This document shows, piece by piece, positions 7,502 through 18,334 of a DNA stretch of 64,000 nucleotides (position 1 is the stretch's first letter; every line of letters starts with the position of its first letter). This DNA comes from Massilia sp. Root335. Lineage in GTDB: Bacteria; Pseudomonadota; Gammaproteobacteria; Burkholderiales; Burkholderiaceae_D. Where the stretch lies: NCBI RefSeq assembly GCF_001425685.1, contig NZ_LMCY01000002.1:39569-103568 (forward strand). Reading direction: 5' to 3'. Under the pieces are notes generated by a model, which saw only the letters and a list, made by a program, of their open reading frames with translations, was not told where the DNA came from and searched no databases. Made by a program: the position numbers and the translations under genes.

Positions 7502-10447
7502 TCAGAACCGGTATGTCAGCTTGAGGTAGAACTGCCGGCCGCTGACGTCAAGCTTCTGCTGTTCCTCCTCGCTGTAACGATAGTAGGCGCGCTTCACGTC
7601 GGTCAGGTTCGTCGCGTCGAACGCGAGCACCAGATCGGGCGTGACGTTCCAGCTGGCGTTGAAGGCCAGCGTCGTCACCGGCGCGGCCATCGTCGGCGCG
7701 GTGGGCATCAATACGCCGTTGACGCTGTACAGGCCCTGGCTGTTGGCCGTCGGCGCCGGCGCCGTGGAGCTGTTCACGTATTCGCTGCGGTAGTTCGCCA
7801 CGAGGCGCAGCGACACCTTGTCGTTCTCGAAGTAGCCGCCCAGGTTCGCGGCCCATTCGGATGCGCCGACCATCGGCCGGCCGTCGTCGACCTTCGTGTG
7901 CGCGCGGCTGATGTTGCTGGTGAAGCCGAAGCCCGTCGTCCCGATCGGCTGCTCGTACGCCAGTTCGAGGCCCGCGATGTGGGCGCCCTGCTGCTGCGAC
8001 GTCTGCACGGCGTACGTCTTCATCGCCTGCGCCGCCGAATCCCACAGGTCGATCGTGGCGCCGCCGGACGTGCCGGTCTTCGCATAGCCCTGGATGCGCG
8101 AGTAGAACAGGTTCACCGCGACGAGCGAGCGGCGTGCGAAGTACCAGGCCCACGACGCGTCCAGGTTGTCCGCCGTGAGCGGCTTGATGTCCGGGTTCGG
8201 CCCCGTCACGCGGCAACCCTGCGCGTCGCACGTGGGCGAACCGAAGCCGGCGCCGAGCAGGTTGTAGTTCTGGCGGCCCACCGTGCGGCTCGCGCCGAGG
8301 CGCACGATCTGCTCCTTCGTCAACTCGTAGCGCAGGTTCATGCTGGGCAGCCAGTTGTCGAAGCGGCGGTCGGTCTTGATGAAGTAATAGGTGTTGCCGG
8401 TGTTGTTCTTGAAGGCCTCGTTGTCGTAATACGGTTGCAGGTCGCCCGAGTTCGTGATCGCGTCCGGATAGGCCGCACACGGAATGGCCGGCTGGCCGGG
8501 CGCGGCGCGCAGGCAGACGCCGGCCGGGATCGGCGTCGGGATGTCGGCGTTGATGCGGGTCTGCACGAAGCGCAGGCCGACGTTGCCCGACCAGCGCTCG
8601 CCTTCCAGATTCGCCATCACATAGCCCGCGCTCTGGCGCTCGCGCATGTGCAGCTCGGACGCGATGCGGCGCTCGTAGTCGTCGGTGGTCGTCTTGGTGG
8701 CGCCCTGGAAGTAAGCCATCAGCACGGCGGGATCGAACGTATAACCCGTGTTGTCCCAGCCGGCCGGACCGTCGAGGCCCGCGCCGAAGTTGGATGGCCA
8801 CGGCACCGTGCTGGTCGGCGCGCCGATCGTGATGTCACGGTTGTGGAAGGCCGGATAGCGGCGTGCGCTGTCGCGGTGGTGGTCGGCGTAGCGCAGGCCG
8901 CCCGCGACCGACTGGAGCCAGCCCTTCGCGACGCGGTACTCGCCGTCGATCTGGCCGCTCGTTTCGCGGTCCGTCGTCTTCAGGCCGGAAATCGTGCGCA
9001 CCACGAGCTGGTCCGGCTTGATGCCGGTGCCGTAGTACTTCACGTACGGCGCGTTGTCGACGCCGGCCAGCGCATACGACACGCCCGTGCCGAAACTGGC
9101 GTAGGTCAGGCCCTGGTCGAAGTCGGTCTTGCCGACGCCGCGCGTCGTCGACAGCAGCGTCTTCAGGGTCAGGTCCGGGTTGACGCGCCACTTGCCGTCC
9201 AGGTCGAGGAAGGAACTGGTGGCACGCGCGCCCTGGCGATAAAAGCCTTCGGAGTTGCCGATGTACTGGGGCGGCGTCCCGTCCGGGAACATGATGTCGG
9301 CGCTTTTCAGTACGCGCAGCTGGTCGCCGTACATCGTCGTCTCGGTCACGATGACGGGGTTGCGGATCGAGGCGAACACCTGCTGGCCGTTCGAGTTCGT
9401 GTTCGGCGCCGACGCACCGGTGGCGCCGTCGGGCAGCGAGGCTTTACCGAGCAGCATGCTGTACATGGCGCCGGCCTTGAGGCGGCCGTAGTTCGGCGCC
9501 TTCAGCGTAGACGTAAAGCCCGTCATGGTGACGTCGAGGTCCTGGTTCGGCTTGAACTCCAGCGAGAACATGCCGCCCTTGCGGTCGCGCACGCCCTCGA
9601 CGAACTCCGTGCTCATCGAACCGGGCAGGCGCACGCCGTTCAGGTCCGCGGCCTTGTAGCCGCTGCCGGCCAGCGACGCGTCCGTGATGCCCTTCATCGT
9701 GGCCGTGTTGATGACGTCCCAGCCGCTGCTCGTGCCGTAGGCGAGGCGCGACGCGGAATCGCGGCGGATGTAGCGCTTTTCCGCGAAACCCTGGACGATG
9801 AAGCCGAACGTGCCGGCCTCGTTCTTCCAGTTGACGGACGCGTTCAGGTCCGGTGCCGTCTTGCCCGGCAACGTGGCATAGCTGGCACCCGCGCTGACCA
9901 GGCCCGCCAGGCGTTCCTTCTGCGCCAGGGGTTTGCGCGTCGTGACGTTGATGGTGCCGGCCAGGCCGCCGTCGACGATGTCGGCTTGCGACGTCTTGTA
10001 GACGATGGCCTGGTTCAGCACCGACGAGGGCATCAGCGACAGGCTCGTCGACCGGCTGCTCGACGCCTGGTCGGCGATGTACCAGTCGCCGCTGCTGACC
10101 GTGTGGCCGTTGAAGACGATGAGGGACATGTCCGGATTGGTGCCGCGCATCGCCACCTTTTCCGCTTCGTCGTAGTCGGTGCGGACGGCCACGCCGGGCA
10201 GGCGCTGCAGCGAGTCGGCCAGGTTCTTGTCCGGCATCTTGCCCACGTCCTCGGCCGTGATCACTTCGACGTTGGCGGTGGCGTCGCGCTTGACGGCCAG
10301 CGACCTGGCCATCGACGCGCGGATGCCCGTCACTTCGACTGTCTGCATCGGGGCGCTGCCGGCGTCGGTCTGGGCCAGCGCGGGCGTGCCCGCCACGGCC
10401 AGCCACGCCATCGAGACAGCGGCCGCGAGCGGCTTCTGCTTCAACAT
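7502..10447 (-). CDS. TonB-dependent outer-membrane receptor
   Basis: 981 aa from the ATG at 10447, chosen because GGAGGA stands 5 nt upstream. A signal peptide covers about residues 1-25 (cleavage after TPALA). The plug domain starts with TVEVTGIRASM near 35 and has the AEDVGKMPDKNLADSLQRLPGV and MRGTNPDMSLIVFNG segments common in large proteobacterial receptors of the oligosaccharide/peptide uptake type. The rest is a 22-strand barrel ending in YLKLTYRF, with the terminal Phe needed for BAM insertion. The ligand cannot be read from sequence. No SusD, transporter or glycosidase lies next to it; the nearest neighbour is a divergent amidase-like lipoprotein. The gene is monocistronic, with a terminator at 7455-7480. 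Confidence 0.93.
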   Translation of the reverse strand: MLKQKPLAAAVSMAWLAVAGTPALAQTDAGSAPMQTVEVTGIRASMARSLAVKRDATANVEVITAEDVGKMPDKNLADSLQRLPGVAVRTDYDEAEKVAMRGTNPDMSLIVFNGHTVSSGDWYIADQASSSRSTSLSLMPSSVLNQAIVYKTSQADIVDGGLAGTINVTTRKPLAQKERLAGLVSAGASYATLPGKTAPDLNASVNWKNEAGTFGFIVQGFAEKRYIRRDSASRLAYGTSSGWDVINTATMKGITDASLAGSGYKAADLNGVRLPGSMSTEFVEGVRDRKGGMFSLEFKPNQDLDVTMTGFTSTLKAPNYGRLKAGAMYSMLLGKASLPDGATGASAPNTNSNGQQVFASIRNPVIVTETTMYGDQLRVLKSADIMFPDGTPPQYIGNSEGFYRQGARATSSFLDLDGKWRVNPDLTLKTLLSTTRGVGKTDFDQGLTYASFGTGVSYALAGVDNAPYVKYYGTGIKPDQLVVRTISGLKTTDRETSGQIDGEYRVAKGWLQSVAGGLRYADHHRDSARRYPAFHNRDITIGAPTSTVPWPSNFGAGLDGPAGWDNTGYTFDPAVLMAYFQGATKTTTDDYERRIASELHMRERQSAGYVMANLEGERWSGNVGLRFVQTRINADIPTPIPAGVCLRAAPGQPAIPCAAYPDAITNSGDLQPYYDNEAFKNNTGNTYYFIKTDRRFDNWLPSMNLRYELTKEQIVRLGASRTVGRQNYNLLGAGFGSPTCDAQGCRVTGPNPDIKPLTADNLDASWAWYFARRSLVAVNLFYSRIQGYAKTGTSGGATIDLWDSAAQAMKTYAVQTSQQQGAHIAGLELAYEQPIGTTGFGFTSNISRAHTKVDDGRPMVGASEWAANLGGYFENDKVSLRLVANYRSEYVNSSTAPAPTANSQGLYSVNGVLMPTAPTMAAPVTTLAFNASWNVTPDLVLAFDATNLTDVKRAYYRYSEEEQQKLDVSGRQFYLKLTYRF

Positions 10448-10673
10448 TTCTCTCTCCTCCATTTATCGTCGTAGGGCCGGTGTATCCCGGTCGCGCGCTC
10501 AGTATTGACGATGACAAAGTGGTTGGATAATGATTACTGTTGAAGAATCTATAACTTAAAGGAATGCTCGTCCGTGCGGATCACGCGGGGTCATACCCGT
10601 ATGAATAATTTCATTTTGACAGCATCATTCGGCCGGGTTAGCGTAGCGGTTTATTGTCCCTCCAAGGAATGCC

Positions 10674-11672
10674 ATGCGTCGTACCCGCGCGCCGTCCGCG
10701 CTGTTGATCCCCACCCTGATCGCCCTGCTGGGCGCCGGTTGCGCGACGCCGCCGGCCGCGCCGCCCACGATCGCCGCCGACGCCGTTCCCACGGCGCAGG
10801 CCTTGGCCACGGAACCGCTGGAAACGATCCTGGCGAAGCCGTTGTACCGCATGCATCCCGTCGAGGCGGGCCGTTACATCGCCTGGGTGCACGAGGCCGA
10901 ACCCGACCTGCGCAAGCGCATCGCCGCGATCGCCCGCAAGAACCTCGGCCAGCCCTACCGCCTGAACCTGCTGGGCGAATTCCCTTACCAGGTGCACGAC
11001 GATTTGCCGATGTTCAGCCTTGACCACAGCGATTGCGTCGTATTCGCGGAACACACCTACGCGATGGCCCTGTCGCAGTCATGGGAAGAATTCTTCTGGA
11101 TGCTGCAGCGCATCCGCTACCGCGACGGCATCATCGGCGTGGCCACGCGCAACCACTACACGGAAATGGACTGGAACGTCGCCAACCGCTGGCTCGTCAC
11201 CGACATCAGCGCCGAACTGGCCGGCCAGGACGGTCCGGCCTACACGATGACGATCGACCGTGCCCGCTTCCTGAAGACGCGCCACCACACGGACGTGAAC
11301 GTCCCCGTCGAAACGAGCCGCCAGGCCTATGTGCCGAAAGAGCGGGTGGCCGCCATCGCGAGCCAGCTGCGCGAAGGCGATCTCGTCAACGTGATCTCCA
11401 CGCGCGACGGCCAGTACTGGGCATCGCACGTGGGCCTCGTCGTGCTGGGTGCCGACGGCCAGCGCCACTTCATCCATTCGTCCGACCCGCAGGTCCGCGA
11501 GGAAACGTTCGAATCGTATATCGCGCGCGCCGCCGCCCGCGAAGAACGCAACCGCCAGGCGGGCAAGAACGGCCAGGTCCTGGCCGGCTTCAAGTTCCTG
11601 CGCCTGAACGACGACATCGTGGTGCCGCCGATGGCACCGCAGCCGCGCCCGGGCCATCCGGCCGGCGCCTGA
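10674..11672 (+). CDS. DUF1460 / N-acetylmuramoyl-L-alanine amidase-like lipoprotein
   Basis: 332 aa. The lipobox LLGAGC places the lipidated Cys at 23, so the protein should be anchored in the envelope, facing the periplasm. The body matches the DUF1460 (PF07313) family, an NlpC/P60-like fold: the likely nucleophile is C121 in LDHSDCVVFAEH and the likely catalytic His is H252 in ASHVGLVV. Family members cleave cell-wall peptides or act as muramyl-L-alanine amidases. AAGGA precedes the ATG by 5 nt. It is divergent from the TonB-dependent receptor, so the two could share a control region at 10448-10673. The catalytic pair is assigned by motif position only. Confidence 0.82.
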   Translation: MRRTRAPSALLIPTLIALLGAGCATPPAAPPTIAADAVPTAQALATEPLETILAKPLYRMHPVEAGRYIAWVHEAEPDLRKRIAAIARKNLGQPYRLNLLGEFPYQVHDDLPMFSLDHSDCVVFAEHTYAMALSQSWEEFFWMLQRIRYRDGIIGVATRNHYTEMDWNVANRWLVTDISAELAGQDGPAYTMTIDRARFLKTRHHTDVNVPVETSRQAYVPKERVAAIASQLREGDLVNVISTRDGQYWASHVGLVVLGADGQRHFIHSSDPQVREETFESYIARAAAREERNRQAGKNGQVLAGFKFLRLNDDIVVPPMAPQPRPGHPAGA

Positions 11673-12110
11673 GCCTCCCCGTCCGGCGTGCGGCCCGCGC
11701 CCGCCGGACGGACATCCCCCGCCTCCCTTCCCGACGCCTGCGCCGCGACGGCATGACCACGCCGTCGTGGGTCGCCGGCCATTCCGTATTTCCCGTTTTC
11801 TCTAAATCTATTTCCAAAAACTAATTCGTTGTTCGCAATTACGAATTACGCCTAGATATATTCCTCAATTCAATTTCCTATTTTTATGTTCGCGTCATTC
11901 GCGACAAATTCCGTTTAGGCGGTTGAGCATGGTCAAACCCGCATTTCATATACGCCGGGATAATAAACTTACTCAGCAATATTTAATCTAACTGGCGGCA
12001 CATTCCATCCACCGATCGATCACCCCGGAAACAAAATCGCACGCTCGATAACCCGTTTGTTTTTACCGACGGATATTCATCTTCGCCAACTCACGCTGCG
12101 TTCCAGAATC
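11673..12110. other. AT-rich control region upstream of the exopolysaccharide operon
   Basis: 438 nt. The first part has an inverted repeat (next entry). From about 11790 to 12060 the DNA is clearly richer in A/T than anything around it, as is usual for promoter regions of surface polysaccharide operons that are silenced by H-NS/MvaT-like proteins. I could not pick a clear -35/-10 pair or a JUMPstart/ops element. No gene is seen. Confidence 0.55.
11680..11710 (+). terminator. hairpin after the DUF1460 gene
   Basis: Nine-base arms CGTCCGGCG (11680-11688) and CGCCGGACG (11702-11710) directly after the stop. There is no T run, so it may be a weak or Rho-assisted terminator. Confidence 0.55.
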
Positions 12111-14135
12111 ATGATCAAGCTAAATCAAGCGCTTATCAGTCGATTTTGCTCCAGAATGGTATCTCTGCATCGCACGACGAAAATCGCGCTGATGATCTCG
12201 GCTGATCTGATCGCACTGCCCTTCTGCTTTCTGATCGCAATGCTGCTGCGCGGCGGCGATCTGAAACTGGCATCCCATTTCGGGCCGGCCTCGTATATTC
12301 TGGTCGCGGTCGTCACGATCGCCGCATTTTCCGTTTCCGATTTATATCGTGCCGTCATTCGTTTCATCGACCAGCGTTTATTGAGCGTCACCGGCATCGC
12401 ACTGGCCATCGCCATTTTATGTGCCTATGCCGTCACGTTCTCGATCAAGGAAGAAAACTTCCCGCGCAGTGCATTGGCCATTTACTGGTTCATCGTATTT
12501 TCGTATGTCATCGCGTCGCGGCTCGGCGTGCGTAATTTCCTGCGCAACCAGCATGCCGACCGGCGCAGCGCCACCGAAGTGGTCGCCATCTACGGTGCCG
12601 GCGAGGCCGGCGCACGGCTGGCGCAGGCGATGCGCAACAGCGACGAATACCGCCCGGTCTGTTTCTTCGACGACAAGCACGCGCTGAACGAACGCAACAT
12701 CGGCGGACTGCGCGTGTTCCATACGGACCGCCTCGTCGAGATCGTGGGCGCCATGTGCATCCGCTCGATCGTGATCGCCATCCCGTCCGTGTCGCCGGAG
12801 CGCCTGCGCGACATCATGCAGCGGCTCGCGCAGGCCGGCATCAGTACCAAGATCCTGAGCCGCCTCGTCGATCTCGCCGACGACAAGGCCACGCCGCGCG
12901 AAACCATCCGCGACCTCAAGTTCGAAGACCTGCTCGGCCGGCCGCCCGTGCCGCCGCGCCTCGACCTGTTCGCCCGCTGCGTGCACGGCAAGACGGTGCT
13001 CGTCACGGGCGCCGGCGGCTCCATCGGCAGCGAGTTGTGCCGCCAGATCGTCACCCTCGGGCCGACCCGCCTGCACCTGCTCGACCACTCGGAGTTCGCG
13101 CTGTACACGGTTCGCCAGGAGCTCGCCATCCGCTTCCCCGACATCCCCGTGGAGGCGCACCTGGGCTCCGTCTGCAACGCCGACCTCGTCGAACGGATCC
13201 TGCGCGCGGGTCCGGTCGACACGATCTACCACGCGGCCGCGTACAAGCACGTCCCCCTCGTCGAGACGAACATCGTCGAAGGCCTGCGCAACAACGTGCT
13301 GGGCGCCCAGGTGGTCGCCAGCCAGGCGGCCCGGCACGGCGTCGAGACCTGCGTGCTCATCTCGAGCGACAAGGCGGTGCGGCCGACCAACATCATGGGC
13401 GCCAGCAAACGCATCGCGGAACTGATCTTCCAGGCCGCGGCGGCGCGCCACGGGTCAGGCAACCACGCGCCCACGACGTTCTGCATGGTCCGCTTCGGCA
13501 ACGTGCTCGGGTCGTCGGGCTCCGTGATTCCCCTGTTCCAGCGCCAGATCGCGCGCGGCGGCCCGCTCACCATCACGCATCCGGACGTGTCGCGCTACTT
13601 CATGCTGATCCCCGAGGCGGCCCAGCTGGTGATCCAGGCGGGCGCCATGGCCAAGGGCGGCGACGTGTTCGTGCTCGACATGGGCGAACCGGTCCGCATC
13701 GTCGACCTGGCGCGCACCCTGATCGCCCTGTCCGGCCTGACGGAAAAGTCGCCGCAGAATCCGGACGGCGAGATCGAGATCCGCTACGTCGGCCTGTTCC
13801 CCGGCGAGAAACTGCACGAGGAATTGCTGACGGACGGCGTCGTCTTCCCGAGCGACCACCCCCGCATCATGCGCATGAAGGAAAACGCCCTGCGCCCGGG
13901 CGTGCTCGACACCTTCATCACGTGCCTGATGATGGCCTGCGAGACCCATGAGCGCGCCATGATCGAGGCGATGGTCAAGGCCATCGTCACCGAATACAGC
14001 CCCAACCGACCGACGGTGGAGCCGGCCGCGGCCCCCGCCGCGGCGGCCACGTCCGCGACGACCGCCGCCGCGCCGCTCGCGGCGCCGCCGCAGCGACTGC
14101 GCCTGATCAAGAGATTCGTGCCGTTCCGGATTTGA
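12111..14135 (+). CDS. WbpM/CapD/PglF-like nucleotide-sugar 4,6-dehydratase
   Basis: About 674 aa from the ATG at 12111 (MIKLNQAL; other starts at 12057 and 12156 are possible). The N-terminus has four membrane spans and a CoA-binding-like domain with [14 protein letters not shown]. The catalytic SDR domain starts near residue 300 with [17 protein letters not shown] and has the [17 protein letters not shown] active-site segment near 417-434. Enzymes of this group convert UDP-GlcNAc to UDP-2-acetamido-2,6-dideoxy-4-hexulose at the inner membrane, the first step to QuiNAc, bacillosamine or related sugars. The last 50 residues are a low-complexity Ala/Pro tail ending in a basic stretch, longer than usual. 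It is the first gene of the polysaccharide operon. The DegT aminotransferase at 24704 is a candidate for the next step. Confidence 0.9.
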   Translation: MIKLNQALISRFCSRMVSLHRTTKIALMISADLIALPFCFLIAMLLRGGDLKLASHFGPASYILVAVVTIAAFSVSDLYRAVIRFIDQRLLSVTGIALAIAILCAYAVTFSIKEENFPRSALAIYWFIVFSYVIASRLGVRNFLRNQHADRRSATEVVAIYGAGEAGARLAQAMRNSDEYRPVCFFDDKHALNERNIGGLRVFHTDRLVEIVGAMCIRSIVIAIPSVSPERLRDIMQRLAQAGISTKILSRLVDLADDKATPRETIRDLKFEDLLGRPPVPPRLDLFARCVHGKTVLVTGAGGSIGSELCRQIVTLGPTRLHLLDHSEFALYTVRQELAIRFPDIPVEAHLGSVCNADLVERILRAGPVDTIYHAAAYKHVPLVETNIVEGLRNNVLGAQVVASQAARHGVETCVLISSDKAVRPTNIMGASKRIAELIFQAAAARHGSGNHAPTTFCMVRFGNVLGSSGSVIPLFQRQIARGGPLTITHPDVSRYFMLIPEAAQLVIQAGAMAKGGDVFVLDMGEPVRIVDLARTLIALSGLTEKSPQNPDGEIEIRYVGLFPGEKLHEELLTDGVVFPSDHPRIMRMKENALRPGVLDTFITCLMMACETHERAMIEAMVKAIVTEYSPNRPTVEPAAAPAAAATSATTAAAPLAAPPQRLRLIKRFVPFRI

Positions 14136-14179
14136 TGACGGCGCGGCACCTTCCACCCACCCGTTTGGCGAGGACACAC

Positions 14180-15508
14180 ATGCGTGACGAAAGCAAACCG
14201 GCCTGTCTCGAACAGCTCACCACCCGGCTGAGTGAGCGCACCGCCGTCATCGGCATCATCGGCCTGGGCTACGTCGGCCTGCCGCTGACGCTGCGCTATG
14301 CCGAAGCGGGTTTCCGCGTGCTCGGCATCGACATCGACGGCGCCAAGGTCGAACGCCTCAACCGCGGGGAAAGCTACATCAACCATATCGCCGCCGCCGA
14401 CATCGTCCATGCGCGCGACCGGGGCTTCGAAGCGACCACCGACTTCAGCCGCGCCGGCGAACCGGATGCGCTGATCATCTGCGTGCCGACGCCCCTCAAT
14501 GCCTACCGCGAACCGGACCTGTCCTTCGTCCTCGGCACGACGGACGCCCTGGTGCCCTTCATGCGGCCGGGCCAGGTGCTGTCGCTGGAAAGCACCACCT
14601 ATCCGGGCACGACCGACGAAGAGCTGAAGCCGCGCCTGGAAGCGCGCGGATTCACGATCGGGCAGGACGTCTTCCTCGTGTTCTCGCCCGAGCGCGAAGA
14701 CCCGGGCAACCCCGACTTCCATACCCGCACGATCCCGAAAGTATGCGGCGGCGTCACGCCGGCCTGCCTGGAAGCGGGGATCGCGCTGTACAGCCCGGCG
14801 ATCGACCGCGTCGTGCCGGTGAGCTCGACCCGTGCGGCCGAACTGACCAAGCTGCTGGAAAACATCCACCGCGCCGTCAACATCGGCCTCGTGAACGAGA
14901 TGAAGATCATCGCCGACCGCATGCAGATCGACATCCACGAGGTGATCCGCGCCGCCGCCACGAAGCCCTTCGGCTTCACGCCCTACTACCCCGGCCCCGG
15001 GCTGGGCGGGCACTGCATCCCGATCGACCCGTTCTACCTGACGTGGAAGGCGCGCGAATACGGCCTGCACACGCGCTTCATCGAACTCGCGGGCGAGATC
15101 AACAGCGACATGCCGCACTGGGTCGTGGGCAAGCTCACGGACGCGCTGAACCGGCGCGGCAAGGCCGTGATGGGCAGCCGCGTGCTGGTGCTGGGCATCG
15201 CGTACAAGAAGGACGTCGAGGACATGCGCGAATCGCCGTCGGTCGAGCTGATGGAAATCCTGCGCGACAAGGGCGCCGTCGTCGACTACGCCGATCCGCA
15301 CGTGCCCGTGTTCCCCCGCATGCGCGAGCACCACTTCGACCTCAGGAGCGTCGAGCTGACCCCGCAGCGGATCGCGTCCTACGACGTCGTGCTGGTGGCC
15401 ACGGCGCACAGCGCCTTCGACTTCGAACTGGTGCGCCAGTATGCCGGCCTGATCGTCGATACCCGCGGCGTCTATGCGTCCCCGTTGCCGAACCTCGTCA
15501 AAGCCTGA
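14180..15508 (+). CDS. wbpA: UDP-N-acetylglucosamine 6-dehydrogenase (WbpA type)
   Basis: 442 aa from the ATG at 14180, preceded by GAGGA. The Rossmann motif [12 protein letters not shown] is near residues 26-37, and the catalytic cysteine, near residue 279, lies in [14 protein letters not shown]. The C-terminal UDP-binding domain carries [16 protein letters not shown]. The family oxidises C6 of UDP-HexNAc to the uronic acid with two NAD+. Since WbpB-, WbpD- and WbpE-like genes follow in order, the likely product is UDP-GlcNAcA, entry to the UDP-2,3-diacetamido-2,3-dideoxy uronate pathway. The close relatives TviB and WbpO act on GalNAc or other substrates, so specificity is inferred from the gene set. 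Confidence 0.88.
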   Translation: MRDESKPACLEQLTTRLSERTAVIGIIGLGYVGLPLTLRYAEAGFRVLGIDIDGAKVERLNRGESYINHIAAADIVHARDRGFEATTDFSRAGEPDALIICVPTPLNAYREPDLSFVLGTTDALVPFMRPGQVLSLESTTYPGTTDEELKPRLEARGFTIGQDVFLVFSPEREDPGNPDFHTRTIPKVCGGVTPACLEAGIALYSPAIDRVVPVSSTRAAELTKLLENIHRAVNIGLVNEMKIIADRMQIDIHEVIRAAATKPFGFTPYYPGPGLGGHCIPIDPFYLTWKAREYGLHTRFIELAGEINSDMPHWVVGKLTDALNRRGKAVMGSRVLVLGIAYKKDVEDMRESPSVELMEILRDKGAVVDYADPHVPVFPRMREHHFDLRSVELTPQRIASYDVVLVATAHSAFDFELVRQYAGLIVDTRGVYASPLPNLVKA

Positions 15509-15517
15509 GGAGCCACC

Positions 15518-16579
15518 ATGCGCCAGTATCCCGCTCCCATCACGGACCGCAAGATCCGCTTCGCCCTCGTCGGATGCGGCCGCATCGCCGCCAATCACTT
15601 CGAGGCGCTGCGCCAGCATCAGGACCGTGCCCAACTGGTCGGCATCTGCGACGTCGACCCGCGCGCCCTCGACCGCGCCGTCGGGGCCACCGGCGCGTCT
15701 GCCTACACGAGCCTGGAGACGATGCTGCGCGATTGCGCGGCCGATGCCGTCGTCGTCACGACGCCGTCCGGCCTGCATCCCGAGCAGGCGATCCGCATCG
15801 CGCAGGCGGGCCGCCACGTCATCACGGAAAAGCCGATGGCCACGCGCTGGGAGGACGGCAAGCGCATGGTGGCGGCCGCCGACGCGGCCGGCGTGCGCCT
15901 GTTCGTCGTCAAGCAGAACCGCCGCAACGCCACGCTGCAGCTGCTCAAGCGCGCCGTCGACAAGAAGCGCTTCGGCCGCATCTACATGGTCAACCTGAAC
16001 GTGTTCTGGACGCGTCCCCCCGAGTACTACCGGAGCGCCGACTGGCGCGGCACGTGGGAATTCGACGGCGGCGCCTTCATGAACCAGGCCAGCCATTACG
16101 TCGACCTGATCGACTGGATCGTCGGCCCCGTCGAGAGCCTGCAGGCCTATACGGCCACGCTGGCGCGCGACATCGAAGTGGAGGACACGGGCGTGCTCAG
16201 CGTGCGCTGGCGGAACGGCGCCCTCGGCTCCATGAACGTCACGATGCTCACCTACCCGCGCAACCTGGAAGGGTCGATCACCGTACTGGGCGAGCACGGG
16301 ACCGTGCGCATCGGCGGCGTCGCCGTCAACGACATCCAGCAGTGGGAATTCGCCACGCCCGACCCGGACGACGCGCTCGTGACGGACGCCAGCTACCAGA
16401 CGACGTCCGTGTACGGCTTCGGTCATCCGCTGTACTACGACAACGTGATCCGCGTGCTGCGCGGCGAGGCCGAGCCGGAAACGGACGGCCGCGAGGGCCT
16501 CAAGTCGCTGGAAGTGCTCGTGGCCGCCTACATGTCCGCGCGCGACGGCAAACGCGTCGCCCTGCCCCTGGAGTACTGA
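15518..16579 (+). CDS. wbpB: Gfo/Idh/MocA oxidoreductase, WbpB-like
   Basis: 353 aa. GAGGAG lies 6 nt before the ATG. The N-terminal Rossmann fold shows [15 protein letters not shown] near 15-30, and the EKPMA motif near 104-108 holds the family's conserved Lys. The C-terminal alpha/beta half carries [19 protein letters not shown]. WbpB oxidises UDP-GlcNAcA at C3 and works with the aminotransferase WbpE, regenerating NAD+ through 2-oxoglutarate. The gene is 9 nt after the dehydrogenase and 1 nt before the acetyltransferase. Specificity is taken from the neighbouring genes. Confidence 0.87.
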   Translation: MRQYPAPITDRKIRFALVGCGRIAANHFEALRQHQDRAQLVGICDVDPRALDRAVGATGASAYTSLETMLRDCAADAVVVTTPSGLHPEQAIRIAQAGRHVITEKPMATRWEDGKRMVAAADAAGVRLFVVKQNRRNATLQLLKRAVDKKRFGRIYMVNLNVFWTRPPEYYRSADWRGTWEFDGGAFMNQASHYVDLIDWIVGPVESLQAYTATLARDIEVEDTGVLSVRWRNGALGSMNVTMLTYPRNLEGSITVLGEHGTVRIGGVAVNDIQQWEFATPDPDDALVTDASYQTTSVYGFGHPLYYDNVIRVLRGEAEPETDGREGLKSLEVLVAAYMSARDGKRVALPLEY

Positions 16580-16580
16580 C

Positions 16581-17186
16581 ATGAACCTCAATGAAACCCA
16601 GGCCGTCCATTCCAGCGCCATCGTCGACGCCGGCGCCGTTCTCGGACCGGGCACCCGCGTGTGGCACTTCAGCCACGTGTGCGGCGGCGCCCGCATCGGC
16701 GCCGACTGCTCGCTCGGCCAGAACGTCTTCGTCGGCAACGACGTCGTGATCGGGAACGGCGTCAAGATCCAGAACAACGTGTCCGTGTACGACGCCGTCA
16801 CGCTCGAGGACGACGTGTTCTGCGGTCCCAGCATGGTGTTCACGAACGTCTACAACCCGCGCGCCGGCATTGTGCGCAAGGACCAGTACCGCCGTACGGT
16901 GGTGAAGCGCGGCGCCAGCATCGGCGCCAACGCCACCATCGTCTGCGGGGTGACGGTCGGCCGCTTCGCCTTCGTGGGCGCCGGCGCCGTCGTCAAGCGC
17001 TCCGTGCCGGACTTCGCCATGATGGCCGGCGTGCCGGCGCGCCAGATCGGCTGGATCAGCCGCTTCGGCGAACGCCTCGCGCTGCCACTGTCCGGCAATG
17101 GCGAAGCGGCGTGCCCGCACACGGGCGACGTCTACCTGCTGCGCGACGGGACCTGCATCCTGCTGCCGGCTTCCCCTCAACCATGA
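16581..17186 (+). CDS. wbpD: left-handed beta-helix N-acetyltransferase, WbpD-like
   Basis: 201 aa. The sequence is built of hexapeptide repeats (for example [43 protein letters not shown]), forming a left-handed beta helix, with [10 protein letters not shown] and the CoA-side loop [13 protein letters not shown]. WbpD adds an acetyl group to the 3-amino group of UDP-GlcNAc(3NH2)A, giving UDP-2,3-diacetamido-2,3-dideoxy-glucuronate. Such enzymes act as trimers in the cytoplasm. The last 25 residues, after the helix, are not typical repeats. The stop codon overlaps the ATG of the aminotransferase gene, so the two are coupled. Confidence 0.88.
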   Translation: MNLNETQAVHSSAIVDAGAVLGPGTRVWHFSHVCGGARIGADCSLGQNVFVGNDVVIGNGVKIQNNVSVYDAVTLEDDVFCGPSMVFTNVYNPRAGIVRKDQYRRTVVKRGASIGANATIVCGVTVGRFAFVGAGAVVKRSVPDFAMMAGVPARQIGWISRFGERLALPLSGNGEAACPHTGDVYLLRDGTCILLPASPQP

Positions 17187-18334
17187 TCCCTCCGACCACC
17201 ATGGAATTCATCGACCTCAAGTCCCAATACCAGGCTTCACGCGACCTGATCAACGGGCGCATCCAGGCGGTCCTCGACCACGGCCAGTACATCATGGGGC
17301 CGGAAGTGGCCGAACTCGAGGAACGCCTGGCCGCGTACACGGGCGCACGCCATTGCATCACGGTCGCCTCGGGCACCGAGGCACTGCTGATCGCCCTGAT
17401 GGCGCTCGGCGTCCGACCGGGCGACGAGATCGTCACTACGCCGTTCACCTTCATCGCCACGGCCGAAGTGATCGTGCTGCTGGGTGCCGTCCCCGTGTTC
17501 GTCGACGTCGATGCCCGCACCGGCAACCTCGATCCGGCCCTCGTCGAAGCGCGCATCGGTGCGCGCACGCGCGCCATCATGCCCGTCTCGCTGTATGGCC
17601 AGCCGGCCGACATGGACGAGATCAATGCCCTCGCGGCCCGCCACGGCCTGGCCGTGATCGAGGATGCGGCCCAGAGCTTCGGCGCCGACTACCGCGGCCG
17701 CAAGAGCTGCAGCCTGTCCACGATCGCCTGTACCAGCTTTTTTCCCAGCAAGCCGCTCGGCTGCTATGGCGACGGCGGCGCGCTGTTCACGAGCGACGAC
17801 GACCTGGCGCGCGCCATGCGCGAAATCCGCGTGCACGGCCAGAGCCGGCGCTATGTCCATACCCGGGTCGGCGTCGGCGGCCGCATGGACACGCTGCAGT
17901 GCGCCGTCGTGCTGGCCAAGCTCGGCCTGTTCGACTGGGAACTCGCGCAGCGCCGGCGCGCGGCGGCCGCGTATGACGCGCTGCTGGAAGGCAAGGTCGA
18001 TCTCGTCGGCCGCGGCACCGACCGCGCCAGCGCATTCGCCCAGTACACGGTGCTGGTCGAGCGGCGCAACGACGTCCAGCACGCCCTGCAGGAAGCCGGC
18101 ATCCCGACGGCAGTCCATTATCCGGTACCGATCCACATGCAGCCGGCGTATGCGCACCTGAGCGGAGGCGCGACCTGCCCAGTGGCGCGCTCCCTGGCCG
18201 ACAGGGTCATGAGCCTGCCGATGGGGCCGTACCTGCCCGATGAAGACATCCGGCGCGTGTGCGCGGCCCTGCTCGAGGCCGTCGATATCCCGGCGCCGGC
18301 CGCAACGTCGGCAATGGCGGCCATGTCCGTATGA
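17183..18334 (+). CDS. wbpE: DegT/DnrJ/EryC1 aminotransferase, WbpE-like
   Basis: 383 aa from the ATG at 17183, which overlaps the previous stop; an internal ATG at 17201 ([11 protein letters not shown]) matches the usual family start better and may be the true one. PLP enzyme fold: GTEALLIAL binds the cofactor phosphate, EDAAQSFGA supplies the ring-stacking Asp, and the Schiff-base Lys is near residue 190 in [14 protein letters not shown]. WbpE transfers an amino group from glutamate to C3 of the 3-keto uronic acid made by WbpB. The order A-B-D-E is the same set as in Pseudomonas aeruginosa O5, but no WbpI-type 2-epimerase follows in the window. Confidence 0.88.
   Translation: MIPPTTMEFIDLKSQYQASRDLINGRIQAVLDHGQYIMGPEVAELEERLAAYTGARHCITVASGTEALLIALMALGVRPGDEIVTTPFTFIATAEVIVLLGAVPVFVDVDARTGNLDPALVEARIGARTRAIMPVSLYGQPADMDEINALAARHGLAVIEDAAQSFGADYRGRKSCSLSTIACTSFFPSKPLGCYGDGGALFTSDDDLARAMREIRVHGQSRRYVHTRVGVGGRMDTLQCAVVLAKLGLFDWELAQRRRAAAAYDALLEGKVDLVGRGTDRASAFAQYTVLVERRNDVQHALQEAGIPTAVHYPVPIHMQPAYAHLSGGATCPVARSLADRVMSLPMGPYLPDEDIRRVCAALLEAVDIPAPAATSAMAAMSV

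Noticed and set aside
7898..10474. An 858-codon open frame on the plus strand
   Set aside because: Antisense to the TonB-dependent receptor, His/Arg/Ala-rich, no motif; a shadow.
10448..10673. Fur box or riboswitch in the receptor/amidase divergent gap
   Set aside because: The region is somewhat AT-rich, but I could not find a convincing Fur palindrome or riboswitch fold.
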